Below are positions 1-12,462 of a stretch of 64,000 nt of DNA, piece by piece. The position numbers were made by a program, and so were the translations under genes. Position 1 is the stretch's first letter. The number at the start of each line of letters is the position of its first letter. This stretch comes from Casuarina equisetifolia. Its lineage: Eukaryota > Streptophyta > Magnoliopsida > Fagales > Casuarinaceae. The stretch is from the NCBI GenBank assembly GCA_028551475.1, contig CM052357.1, positions 2,418,001 to 2,482,000 on the forward strand, in the 5' to 3' direction. The notes beneath the pieces are model-generated. The model did not search any database. It saw only the letters and a list, made by a program, of their open reading frames with translations, and was not told the origin of the DNA.

Positions 1-409
1 CTTTCATGTAATATAACTAAATTGTCCTCATATTTTTCTTGTTACACAGATAATTAAGGACTAGGAAACAGAGAAAGTATGAAGAATTAGCACACCTTTT
101 GCGTCTTGATTTTGTTTCTGATCGGACAAAACCCTCTCCTTGCGCTTTACAACTTTGGTGGCTTCCTACATCTGCAATGCGCTTGGACCAGCATATCTGC
201 ACTATGACATAGTGTGAAGGATTAAAGAGGTAAGAGCTCCTCAAGGCTCATTAGGCTACTCATGAGCACTGAGGATAATCGAAAGTTAAATTTATTATTG
301 TTTGATCAAATTCTACCTCATCATGCCCCTTCTTAAGACTGACACCACCTTGTGCGCTATCAATACGACTACACTATTCCAGTCCACCTTCTTCCACTTC
401 CTTATCTGA
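1..409. repeat. 3' flank of TNL gene 1, duplicated at about 8400-8812
   Basis: There is no gene here. About 60-310 matches about 8440-8760 closely, including the shared run 'ctcaaggctcattaggctac' and the later 'gatcaaattctacctcat'. It is therefore a duplicated TNL 3' flank or UTR. The two flanks show that the TNLs ending at 410 and 8813 arose from one duplication that included downstream sequence. Confidence 0.75.
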
Positions 410-3400
410 CTAATGACAAAAGATACGGCCCAAAAGTTCCAATTCTTCACCCTTCGTAAAAAGTTTTGGATCGAAACCATGTGGAGAAATTGTATTAAGG
501 ATTTCGTAGCACTCCGGAAGCTCAACATCAGATACTAAACGTGCCCCATACTCCTTCAACTCCACATTTGGGCTGCTTATTTCCAATGAAAGCTCCTTGT
601 ACCATTTAAACGGATGGTAAGAAAACGAAGCAACGAAAGGGTTAAGTTTGATGAGCAACCAAACTCCACTGGGTCCAATGGAAGGGACTTCAGGAATGCG
701 GAAAGCGAAGTTGTATATATGTCGTTCTTCTAATTTGCAAACAAACGCGGGAGAAACATGACCATTCCCGTCATCAGCTTCTCTAGTACATGAATTTCCA
801 AGCTCATCTAGCCGAGCTTTTTTTCCTTTGCTCTGACAACTGTCAGGTTTATGAACTTCATAAACAATAAACAAGACAAGGGATACAAACCTCTCAGCAG
901 AACTTTCAATACCAGACTTCGAATCCGTAAAATGTATAGCTGATCCATAATCCATATGAAATTGAACTGTTCTACTGATGCTTCTATAGATGAACCACAA
1001 TGGGATTTCAGATCCCAGAGTAGGACCCCATGATATCGAGTAACGCCATTCATCAACCTGTAGAAATTATATAAAACAAGAAAGGGAAAACGTCAATGCA
1101 GGTCTTTTAAGCTATCAGACAATAGTCGGTTGTATTTACTTCAACTACGAGTATAAGACTCACATCTCTATCGCTTGCTACACCACGGGGTTGAAAACGA
1201 TGTATGGTCTTGTAAGATTGCGCATCACAGCCATAATAGAAGCCCTGAAAGGCGAAATCACCACCAACCAGCATTTCACTCGAATTCAAGAAGTCCACCG
1301 ACCAATACAAGACATCCAACGACGGACAGTTTTCAGTGGAAACAATATCTAAGCCCACTGGCAACTTGGACAATGTGCGAAGTCTACTACAGTCATCCAA
1401 TATGATATAAGAAAGATTGGAAAGCTGAAATAGGCTATCCGGAATTTTGGTGAATTTGTTGCCAGATAGATTTAATTCCTTAAGTGAGGGTAAGCAACTT
1501 AGATCACTAGGAAATGCTCCATCCAACAGATTACAATATCCTAAATACAATTCAGCTAAACAATTTAAACTTGACAATGAATTAGGGAACGATAAACCAA
1601 TGGGATCTAAGCAATCACTCCTGATGCGTAGGACTTTAAGTTTCCTAGAAGATACACCAAATGATGGGAGTCGTGTTATAGCAGTCCCTGTGGCATCAAA
1701 TATCTCAAGGTTTGGCAACCCATTGAAGTCTGGTGTCTGGTTCAACCTTTTCGATTCCATCAAGTTAATATGCTCTAACTTATCAAAACTCTGTTGTAAA
1801 CAAAATAGTTGTTGATAAAAATAAGTAAATGAGATAAAAAGAAGAAAATAGATTTACATAAAAATAATAATAATAATAATACTCTGACCTTTTCCTTCCA
1901 CGGTATTTCAATTGAACTCCAAGGCATTATTAGCTCAACAAGATTGCTTGGTTGAAAACTTGTCAGTAGGAACTTTAAAGGATATCCCCACCATTCAATA
2001 AAACATAAGTGATTGCTTAGCATGAGTTCTGAAGGATCTCCACACCATTTAACTGTCTTCAAATCTCTAGAAATTTCATGATCACTTGATGCATACCAAA
2101 GAACTTTTCTAGGGACAAAACTTGTCATAATAGGTTCATGACAATATTTGCTTGAGAAGGGGATACCAAATTTTGTGTTTCGACTAATCACAAGCATTCT
2201 CAAGTTTGTCATGCTTGAAAATTGTTCAAAACTCAAAACCAATGATCTAAACAACGGCAATTTTATGACAATGCCTTTAACAGCACTTGTTCCCTAAAAA
2301 TAAATACAAAAAGTAATGTGGTTAAACCTTTTGACCAATAATAGGCATCCAACATGTATATTAAAGTTTATTTTTGTTTAAAAATACTTACTGTATTATT
2401 ATTCAATACAGAAAGAATATCTTCATGATGCCACAATCTACTTCGCATGCCAGGGTTGTCTGGAGACTCTTGGTAAATTATTTGGTGACCCATTTCTTGT
2501 AACAAATCATGCATTTCAAACTTTCCATAATGTGAAACCTCTACGAGAGACTTACTTACAAGAACATCAATATCAATACTAAAGTGACCAAGAGCCTTTA
2601 ATTTAGTTAACACATTATCTATAAACTCTCCTTTAAAAAAACAAGCAATATCTAAAAATAATTCTTGTTGCAACTTTTCCAATCCGTCGTAACTTATTCG
2701 AAGTCTATCTAATATCTTAGCATTTGGATTTTTTTTAATTCGACCCAACACAGTTTCCCATGCATCTGTTGAAGCTTCAAATAAAAAAGAGCCAAAAACT
2801 TTAAGAGCTAAGGGAAGTCCCTTGGCATAATTTACAATATTCCTTGACATCACCTCGTAGCATTCTTTTGGATAGGTTTTCCTAAATGCATTCCAACTAA
2901 AGAGTTGCAAAGCATCATTGAAATCCAAACCTCTAATATCATAAATCTTATCCACATATTTATTCAATAAACACTTGTCTCTACTAGTTACAAGAATTCT
3001 ACTTCCTAAACCAAACCAATTATGTTCCCTAGCTAAGGCCTCAAATTGTTCCTCTTCATCCAAATCGTCAAGAACAATAAAAACCCTTTTGGTTCTTAAT
3101 CTAGACGCTATCTCCTTGGCTCCCTCACAAATTCGGAAAATTTTCCTATCTTCCTTAAGAATCTCGTAAAGTATTTGCTGCTGTAAACCAACCAGGTTTC
3201 TAGAGCTTTCTCTAACATCAGCAATAAAACAACTGCTATCAAATCGAAAAGAAACAGTGTCAAAAATGACTTCCGCCAGTGTTGTCTTCCCAGCCCCGCC
3301 CATGGCACAAATCCCTACAAAACGAACTTCTTCGGATTCCATACAAAGCAAAGTCATCATCTCATGTACACGGGATTCTATACCAAAAAGATTCTTGGAA

Positions 3401-4069
3401 ATGTTTGGTAATTTACGACTCAATCCATTCCCTATTTCTGTACATATTTCTTCAAGAATTTTTGATTCAGGCCTACAAAAAGAAAATTTCAAGTTGAACT
3501 TAACTCAAGAAGTAAATAAAAACTCTTAACCGTAACCTATGAAAGTGTCAGATAGATTTAATGTAATAATAATACCTATTCCGTGCATCCCATCCGGCGA
3601 GATTAGCCACTTCTTCTAAGGCATCTCGCCACACGTTCCGCTGCTCTTCGTCAATCTGGGCCGTTATAAGCTTAGAGAAAGCTACAGAGAAAATACCCTC
3701 ATGCTTTCGCACATTGGAAGGATCTACATGGTAGAAAATTGGTAACACCTTAAGCCATCCCTTTTTCTTACATTCCACAATTTCAGCTAGCTCCTTCAAG
3801 CGCCATTTAGAGGAAGCGTATTGTTGTGAAATCACAACGATAGCATATTCAGATTCGCATATTGCTTTGAAGAGCTTTTCAGAAATAGAATTTCCTCTTT
3901 CCAACTTCTCGTCATCTTTAAAGACAAGGAACCCTTTTCGTATCAGAGCAGCATATAAATGATCTATAAAATTGTACCGGGTGTCTTCACCACGAAAACT
4001 AAGAAAAACGTCGTATGTCCGCCGTGGCTTCGAAGATGGAGATGCTATTCGACTGCTCTCGGCTGCCAT
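410..4069 (-). CDS. Intact TNL immune receptor (TIR-NB-ARC-LRR-C-JID), five exons
   Basis: Predicted intracellular immune receptor of about 1084 aa. Exons: 4069-3576, 3472-2392, 2293-1889, 1790-1164 and 1057-410; all have GT-AG ends and consistent phase, with no internal stop. Exon 1 is the TIR (YDVFLSFRGEDTR at about 19-31; the expected catalytic Glu in the LKEL motif near residue 93; Trp kept but the usual Cys is Arg). Exon 2 is the NB-ARC: P-loop AMGGAGKTT at about 221-229, kinase-2 VFIVLDDLD, RNBS-B GSRILVTSRD, GLPLAL and MHD. Exons 3-4 give a short LRR region with LSGNKFTKIP-type repeats. Exon 5 is the post-LRR C-JID, with ISWGPTLGSEIP near its start. The first P-loop Gly is Ala, which is unusual. 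An in-frame Met exists at 4327, but 4069 matches the starts of its paralogues. Family knowledge: the TIR cleaves NAD+ and signals through EDS1. Confidence 0.93.
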
Positions 4070-5899
4070 TTGAGCCTGGGAAGATTGTTTCGTAACAAGG
4101 CTTGGTAGGTTTGGGCAATGAAATTCTCCGGCTTTGATTGGGAAAGATGGTATACGCCAAAATGTTATCACGGAAACTGGTTGGTCGGCGGGTCCTCGTA
4201 ATTCCACCCACAATAATGGATGTGTTAGAGAAAGGGCTTTGAGTACTTGACAGCACACGTACCAGCTTCTCCACTGGAAGTCGCCACCTCTAGCCTCACT
4301 CGCCTTCTCACAACATACACAAGCCATGAGCCAGCCACGTATAGATACATTTGCTGACCTTGAAAAACGTGACCTTATCTTATCTTGTTACATTAGGAAG
4401 CGTGCCAACCTTATCTTATCATTTTGTTTAAGCATGTAATAAGGTGTTTAGGCCCTGTAATTATTATTTCTAAACTGCCTATGATATTACTATGTTTACT
4501 TTATACTTACTTATATTTAAATTATTTTTATTAAATCTATCTCTCTTGCTTATGTTATCGCTCTAAAATTATTTATTTTATGTCTTTTGTTATAGGTACG
4601 TCGCTTCCTTTGTTCAATTTCTGGTCAAGCTATTAAAGGTTCCAAACTCAAGTTAAACTCCGCTGCTGCGTTGAACAATACAACAAACTCTGATTTTCCT
4701 CAGGATGGCGACTCAAAAGCAGAGACGATGTGAGTGATTCGCTCAAGCGGCGTGAAAAGCATGTACTATTTCTTTCCTAGGCGCGTTCACGTCGCTGCCC
4801 CCGCTGCCCCGTCGTTGTCGCAATCTGGAAATTTCTGGGACGCTTCTTTTCTGACCCCACTCTTAAATTCAAGCCTGGGTTCACGCCTATTTCAGTCTCT
4901 GTGGGGTTCCATCTCTGTTAACCGTTGCTCTCATGAATAGCTGAAAGCAATAATTGCAGCGTTTGGAGGTCTCTTCAATTCAATTCTAAAACTAATAATA
5001 AAAGAAGTAATTGTACTGTCCTTGTCAAAGGGGAAAGAAAAAGGAGCGTGTCAACAAGAGAAAATTTCAGACGGTGACAAAAAAAAGATTTATGCATGGT
5101 TTTTGAGTAGTTTTGTTGTACAAGAGAATGACTGCTTGTGAAATTTTATCACACTTTGCATTGAAGTTGCAGAATAATTTGTTAGAAATATGGGTTCCTT
5201 CAAATTATCCATATTTTGTTCATAAATTTTAGTTTAATATTAAAATCAAGATACAAAATAATATTTTATTCATATATATATTGATTCTTTGTAATTTAAT
5301 TTGATCATTTAAAGTGATTACTCAAAATTATCAATTTGTTGTATGCTACATTATCGAAACCATAAAAAAAGAAACACATATTCACATCACCATCACATAA
5401 TTGGTCAATTCTAGGAAATTTGCAAGTTGTGTCCAGTTTATTGTCGATATCTATTAAATTTTTCTATCAAATGTAATACAAACTTGGTGGACTTTAACCT
5501 TGAGTTACAATAAGATACAACATTATTCTTACCACTAACCCACGTTATTAAATATGATGGAAATTTTTTATTCTTTTCTTGAAGAATCTTATGGGCCATA
5601 AGTTGATATTTTTCTCTTGAATTGATGCCATTCCCACCAATAGAGCTTCAATGTCTCCTTACTCTTTCTCTCGTTTCAAGATACACGTCACTTCATTTGT
5701 TTTTATGCCAATGATTCTATACACAACACGATAACTTTGAGAATTTCAACATCAACGTTACTCATTGATACCTACTACAATTAATAAGAGAAGAAATAGT
5801 TGTGTCGCCATTGATGAAAGGGAAGAAAAAGGAAGCATGAGGGATATAGAGAAAGTTTTAATCTAGTACAATGCAAACGTTTGGCAGACCTAACTTTTA
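4070..5899. other. Upstream region of TNL 1 and intergenic DNA
   Basis: No gene seen. About 4700-4870 holds weak copies of the repeat found upstream of other TIR exons here (a gcagagacg core, and ggaaatttctgggacgctt near 4826). About 4870-5640 is AT-rich with nothing recognised. About 5700-5800 resembles short flank segments near 35.3 kb ('attgat..ctacaattaat'). Confidence 0.5.
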
Positions 5900-6655
5900 G
5901 ATAATAATCTTCCCACCCACAAGTCCCAATACAACGAACATCATCATACCTTTTACAAAATAAGATCATCACCTCCTTCACTTGAAATTCTATTCCTAAA
6001 GTAAAACCTTTATCAAAAGTTGTCAAGTTACTACTCAATCCATTTAGTATTGCTCCATAGATTTCTTCAATAACAATTGATTCATTCCTACAAAAACAAA
6101 AACAAAAACTTATTATTTTAACAAAAAAGAAAGAAATCAACCAATTTTGTATAGTAACAACAATATACCTGTCTTCTACATCCCATCCGGCTAGACCACC
6201 TACTTCTTTCAAGGCCGATCTCCATGCATCTATATCAGCCTTGGGGGCGGCTTTATGTTTTGTCAAAGCTTCTGCAAAAATCCCATTCTCCTCTCGTACA
6301 TCAGAAGCAACTACATGATAAAAAATAGGAAGAACTGTCAACCGCCTCTCTCTTCTGTATTCCAAGATCTTAGCTAGTTCCATCAAACATCTTTTAGAGA
6401 AAGGGTAGTTTCCTGATAGTACAACGACGGTATATTCAGATTTTTGTATGACTGTCAAGCGCAATTGGTAAAGATATTCTTCTTGTTCCAGGCTTTCATG
6501 ATCTCTAAAGACATTAATCCCTTTCTCCTGGAGAGCAGCGTGAAGACGTCCGTAAAACCCTTATGGGTGCCTTCGCTGCAAAAGCTCAAGAAAACATCGT
6601 AAGTCCATCGAGATGTGGACAAAGTAAGAACTCCTCCATTACTCACAGAAGCCAT
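5900..6655 (-). pseudogene. Truncated TIR-NB pseudogene (TN subfamily)
   Basis: The start (MASVSNGGVL) and TIR exon (6655-6169) closely match the TIR exons starting at 27013 and 38519. One base is missing near 6548, where paralogues read gacggtcc or gacgttcc and this copy reads gacgtcc. The frame is lost about 40 residues in and the rest of the TIR lies in another frame. Exon length is 487 against 488 in the 27 kb copy, as expected for one deletion. Exon 2 starts at 6087 and follows the NB-ARC leader to the P-loop region (GTCG), then homology stops near 5922, before GxGKT. The rest of the NB-ARC and everything after it are gone. It cannot encode a working protein. Confidence 0.9.
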
Positions 6656-7090
6656 TGTGAACTGGAAGCTTGTTTACAGAGAAGGTTTGGCAAGTTGGAT
6701 ATAGCCGTATGCCTAGCGATTGCCTGGTGTTTTGACGGCTGTGAGAAAGCGGGGTCCATACGAGGAAATTTCCAGGTTACACACGCAAAACATTCTAGTT
6801 ATTTTCATCGTTATGGGAGACAGCTCTGTGACGGTCCCCGTAAATCTGAATTGCTTGACGAATGTGGGTGGTGATTGTCAATAGTCATAATTCAGTGGCT
6901 ACCTGCCGACGCAGGTCGTGTTGAATATCTCGTACCCGAACCCTCTTTTAGAAAGAGAGAAAAAAAAAATTCATTGTTGTGATGGTGGGAATTGAGTATC
7001 AGTGTTGTCTCAAGATATTCTAGCCAAGCAAAAGTGAGCAATAGTTTCCTTTTCTGAGAAATAACATGCCAAAAAGGTGCGCTCAAGATA
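6656..7090. repeat. 5' flank of TN unit, shared with 27014-27310 and 38520-38830
   Basis: The sequence just upstream of the TN start is shared by three loci, including 'gtgaac.ggaagcttgttta' and 'ctacctgccgacgcaggtcg' (6900, 27256 and 38760). It probably holds the promoter and 5' UTR of this subfamily. No separate gene is seen. Confidence 0.8.
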
Positions 7091-8399
7091 CATCGAACAT
7101 ATGATGCATTTTATTCTAACAACTGATAAAAAAATAGAAACAATATGATTGGCCCAGGATATTAAGTACTAACTAGAGCCCACAAATGACAAGCCCAAGA
7201 AACAAAAGCCCAAACATAAACTCAATGATTAAAAGCCTAAAGAACCTGGTTTCAGATCAACCGAAAGCATTGGCGATGGCTTTAGGCTGTCATATCCTGA
7301 ATACAGCTAAGGATATAATGTGGAGGAAGACGGCTGTAGTACCTAAAGGTCATTGGGTTACTCCCAAGCGTTGAAGAACTAATTATAAGAAATTATGTTT
7401 CACTTAAAAACTAACAACAAATGATAATCATAACAAAAGGAGGAAAGTTAAATCAACATTATATTGTTTGTTTATATTTCATTTCGTCATGTCAACACAT
7501 AAGACAAAAATATATTCTTGTACATTGATTCAACCAATCAACTTAGATACCGCCAACATTTTCTTAATGGGGCCATCAACAAGAAAGGAAGACAACTTAG
7601 GGCAATTATAAATACCCAAATTTAATTGGACATAACAAGAGGGACTTCAAATTATCTCTAACTTGATCAACCGTTAATAATTAGACTAGCAATAAGAATA
7701 ATAATTATACATTAATAGCCACTACAATTGCCAATGGAAATTACAATCATAGAAGAATAGAGGATAAAAAGAGTGATAGAAAAGTTTAGATGGATACATA
7801 TCGTTATATAGCAAAGGTACATGAGCAAATAAAATTGTCACATATTGGAGAAATCAAATGTTATATATGAGCTCATTGTTTGTGAAGCTACAAAAATATA
7901 ATTTGGATTTTTTTATGGGGATGTCTATCAGTTTATTAGAATGATTGGTTCCAATTTATTTGTGTCCATTTTTCCTTTCAAGTTTGTTAGATGGAAAGGA
8001 TGAATGTTATCATTGTTGGATGCTGACATGCACCAAGCTTCAAATAATTAATTTGAAAAGCAAATCTAGCAATTACAGAAAAAACCTATTAAGCCATTTC
8101 ATTTTTAAAGCATAACCAAATTGGTATTTTGTGCCCTCCTCTTTTGGTAAAGCAGAGCAATTTATGGCACACCAAATACGAAAAAAGAAAAAAATTGATC
8201 TTTCAAAGATCATGCCAAACATGCCCCTATAACTCAATGATACTCTCACTTCCATGTAAGATAACTAAAGAAATTTTCAACCTTTCGTATAGAGAAAACT
8301 AAGGGCCTCAAACCTTTTGTATAGAAAAAACAACAATGATAAAAGTTTTATTCATATTGTAAAAATTTTGGTTCTCCATGGAATTATATACTATTAATA
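7091..8399. other. AT-rich intergenic DNA
   Basis: No gene, RNA or recognisable mobile element found. Short open frames here lack homology and splice logic. Confidence 0.5.
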
Positions 8400-8812
8400 G
8401 TTACATAGTATTTCCTTATGATTTTTCACATAATTGAGGATTTAGGTAATAGAAAAGAATAAAGGATTGACACACCTTTTACTTCTTGGTTTTGTTTCTG
8501 GTCCGGACCAAAGCCTCAGTGGTGGTGTCCAACATTGGTGGCTTCCAACACTTGCAATGCGCTTGGGCTATGCAACATGACGTGGTGCGGAGCATTAAAG
8601 AGGCAAGAGTTCCTCAAGGCTCATTAGGCTACTCAAGAGCACCAAGGATGATAGAAACTTTATGATGTATTTAAAGAACTATTAGTGAAATAATAATGAA
8701 AATAAGCAAGAAAGAGAAAATCAAAGCATCGTTTTATTATTTGATCAAATTCTACCTCATTATGTCCGCACAATAGACTGAGACCGCACTTATGCATTAT
8801 CAATGCGAGGGT
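8400..8812. repeat. 3' flank of TNL pseudogene, copy of 1-409
   Basis: Collinear with the 3' flank of TNL 1: the same cacaccttttac/g-cttcttg segment, the same 'ctcaaggctcattaggctac' run, and the same 'gatcaaattctacctcat' before the coding end. Confidence 0.75.
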
Positions 8813-11800
8813 TCATTCCAATCCCTTTTCCTTTTCCTCTTCCTCTTCCTCTTCCTCTTGCTCTGGCGGTTCCACAACTTCTCTCCAGATACGGTAATTC
8901 CTCTCATACGAACCACGCGCATGCCGGTCCATGCTACACAATCCCTCTTCCTCTTCCTTTTTCCGTTCCTTAAATGTTCTCCACAGACGGTAAGTCAAGT
9001 CATCATCAAACAAACCCCGAGCATGCCGGGCCACTTTATACAATCCCTCTTCCTGCTCTTCCTCTTCCGCTGCCACAACGTGTGGTTTAAATATTTCGTA
9101 ACTTTTTGAGACATCGTGTGAGGAAATGCTATTAAGTATTTCAAAACACTCAGGAAGCTCATCCTTTAGTACGAAACGTGCCCCGCAGTCCTTCAATTTC
9201 ACATTTGGGTTGCTTGTTTCAATTGAAACCCCAATGCAGTCACTTCCGGCAGGGGGGATAATCCAACTAGGATCAAAATGCCAAGAAGTTATAAAGATCC
9301 AAACTCCATTTGGTCCAACGGAAAGGACTTCAGGGACACAAAAAAGCGAACATAGCTGGATCGGACTCTTGGAAGAGTAATGTGCAAACAAACACAGGAA
9401 AAGCAGGACCATTCCCATCAGGCTCATGAACTTCATAAACAAGAAATAAAGCACATCCCCAAAATAACCTCATATCAGTAATTGAAATTGAAAAGGTAGC
9501 ACTTTGCTTTGTTTCAAGGAATTTGGTGCATCTAAGGATGAACCACGGTGGGATTTGAGATCCTATGCTAGGGCCCCATGCTACATTACTACTGAACAGC
9601 TCCCTCTGTAAAGATGGAAAAATAACAAGCAACAAGAGAAAAACGTGAATTGCAAGTCTTTTAAGCTATCAAAAAAATAGTCGCTTGTATTTATTTCAAC
9701 CACGAGACACATGTTAAAAGGCATAGTAAGAGACTCACCGAGTGAATATGCGGAACATGTATAGTCTTGTATGACTGGCCACCACAGGCAAAATAGTACG
9801 AGGCAAAACTGACATTACCGGTCACCAACTTTTCACTCGAAGTCAACAAGCCCTCCAAGTCAAATGATACATCCAACGATAGACAACCTTTTCCGTAAAT
9901 CCTCTCTAAGCCCAATGGCAACTTTGGCAAGACGCAAAGCTGGCGACAATTTTGGACCCGAAGATAATAAAGATTTGTAAGTTGTAATATGCCGTCTGGA
10001 ATTCGTGTAAATGCGTTGCCAGATAGATCTGAAGCCGTAAGTGAGGATAAACTGTCCAAAACACCAGATACTGCTCCATCCAATAGATTGCAATAGCTCA
10101 ATTCCAATTCAGTTAAAGACCTGATGCGTGAGAACGAATTAAGAAGAGGCAAACCAATGGGACTTGAGGAACTACCTCCAACGCATAGGACTTTAAGTTT
10201 CTTGGGAGGTACAACAAAGGATGGAAATTGTGTTACAGCAGTTCCCGATACATCCAATAGCTCAAGGTTTGGGAGCCCACTCAAATCTGGTGTTTGGATC
10301 AGATTTTAAGATTGCCTCAAGTTAATAAGCTTTAATTTATCAAGACTCTGCTACAAACAACAAAAAGATATTGATAAAAAAAAAAAAGATGAAAGGAAAA
10401 AAGAGAAAGGAAAATAGATTTACGTAAGTCAAAATCTCACCTTTTTTTCCTTCCACAATACTTTGATCCAACTCCAAGGCATTATCAACTCCACAAGATT
10501 GTCTAAATAAAAACCCGCTGGTAATGACTCAAAAGGACTTCCCCACCATTCAATAACGCCCAACTCACCAAGTATTACTTTTGATGGATCTCCGTACAAT
10601 TCCACTGTCTTCAAATATCTAGAAATTTCTTCATCACTTTCCCAACTTACTTGTGGATTGATCACAAGCATTCTCAAGTTATTCATGTTTGAAAATGATT
10701 CAAAACTTAGTTTTGATGGTTTTGGTAAAGGTAATTTTAGGACAATGCCATTGATTGCATTAGTCCCCTACCAAAAAAAACAAAAAAAAGACAAAATTAA
10801 TGTCATTGAAACTTTTGACAAATAACATCAAGAATTTATATCCAATGTGCATAAGATAGTTTGAAAAAAATACTTACAGAATTGTTCTTCAATACATTAA
10901 GAATATCTTCATGATGCCATAATCTACTTCGCTTGCCAATCTCTCTTGGAGACTCACGGTAAACTATTTGGTGACCCATTTCTTGCAACAAATCATGCAT
11001 CTCAAACCTTCCAACCTTTGAGATCTTTATTAGAGACTTACTTACAAGAAAATCAATGTCAATAAAATAGTGACCAAGAGCTCTTAATTTAGATAAAACT
11101 TTATCTTTGATTTGTCCTCTAAAAAAACATGTAATATCTAAAAACAATTCTTTTTGCAAATCTTCCAATCCATCATAACTTATTTGAAGTCTATCCAAAA
11201 TTTCAGCATTTGGATTTTTTTTTATTCTATCCAAAACATTTTCCCATGCATCTATTGAAGTATCAAATAAAAAAGAACCAAAAACTTCAAGAGCTAAAGG
11301 AAGGCCTCCAGCATAATTCACAATATCCTTTGATAACAACCTCATCCATATATTTTTTCAATAAACGCTTGTCTCTACTAGTTACAAGGATCCTACTCCC
11401 TTGACCAAACCAATGGTGTTTTTAAGCTAGGGCATCAAGTTGTGTCCTTTATCTACATCATCAAGAATGATAAAAACACTTTTAGTCCTTAATCTAGATT
11501 CTATTTCCTTGGCTCCCTTGAAAATATTAGGAATTTCTATTTTTTCCTTAAGGATATGGGAAAGAAGCCTTTTTTGTAAATCAACTAGCTTTGTAGATTC
11601 TTCTCTAATGTTATCAATAAAACAACTACCTTCATATCTAGAAGAAACTGCATCATAAACTACTTCTGCCAGTGTTGTCTTACCACTTCCTCCCATACCA
11701 CAAATTCCTATGAAATGCACTTCTTTACATTCTATTTGAAGTAAAGTCATCATCTTCTCTAAAAGGAAATCTATTCCAACAACTTTCTCAGAAGTGTTTG

Positions 11801-12462
11801 GTAACATACGAGACAATTCAGTGCGAATCCTTGTACATATATCTTCAACAATTTTTGATTCATACCTACAAAAAAGATTCAAGTTGAGTTTGACACACAA
11901 AGTAAATAAACAATTTACTATCATAATCTATTAAGGGTTGGGCAAATTTATTATAATAATGATACCTATTCCGTGCATCCCATCCCGCAAGGTTACTCAC
12001 TTCTTCTAAGGCATATCTCCATGAATCCATCTGCTTTTCATCAACCTTCGCCATTATATGCTTAGCAAAAGCATCTTCAAAAATACCCTTCTGATTTCGT
12101 ACGTCGGAGGGATTCACGTTGTAGAAAATGGGTAGCACTTTAAGCCATCCCTTTTTCATACACTGCACAATCTTAGCTAGCTCAATCAAGCACCATTTGG
12201 AGAAGGCGTAATCACGTGAAATGACAACGACGGCGTATTCAGATTCACATATTGCTTTGAAGAGCTCTGCAGAAATAGATTCTCCTCGCTCCAGTTTTTC
12301 ATCGTCTCTGAAGACAATAATGCCTTTTCGTTTCAGAGCAGCATGTAAATGATCCGTAAAACTGTAACGGGTGTCTTCACCGCGGAAACTAAGAAAAACA
12401 TCGTATGCTCGTCTTGGTGGCGAAGATGAAGAAGAGGCTCTCAGGCAGCTCCCGGATGCCAT
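8813..12462 (-). pseudogene. Full-length TNL pseudogene, five exons, multiply disrupted
   Basis: Paralogue of TNL 1. Exons by homology: 12462-11966 (intact TIR with FRGEDTR and KWCLIEL), 11865-10878, 10767-10441, 10347-9739 and 9605-8813. P-loop GMGGSGKTT, kinase-2 VFIILDDVD, GLPLAL and MHD are recognisable. Lesions: a frameshift and in-frame TAA just after kinase-2 (about 11420-11445); a deletion near 11345 of about 40 codons that TNL 1 has between RNBS-B and GLPLAL; a TAA at 10306-10308 at the start of the LRR exon; and a frameshift near 9370 in the C-JID. The last frame ends in an acidic tail with two imperfect repeats around a RHARG motif and a poly-Glu run from CTTCCT hexamers (about 8820-8860). 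The TIR exon alone is open and could still make a TIR-only product; that is speculative. Confidence 0.92.

Noticed and set aside
4070..4327. N-terminal extension of TNL 1 from the Met at 4327
   Set aside because: Paralogues start at the position equal to 4069, just before the TIR, and the extension resembles upstream repeat sequence.
8792..9109. Plus-strand frame rich in Phe/Leu
   Set aside because: Antisense of the CTTCCT-derived poly-Glu tail of the TNL pseudogene.
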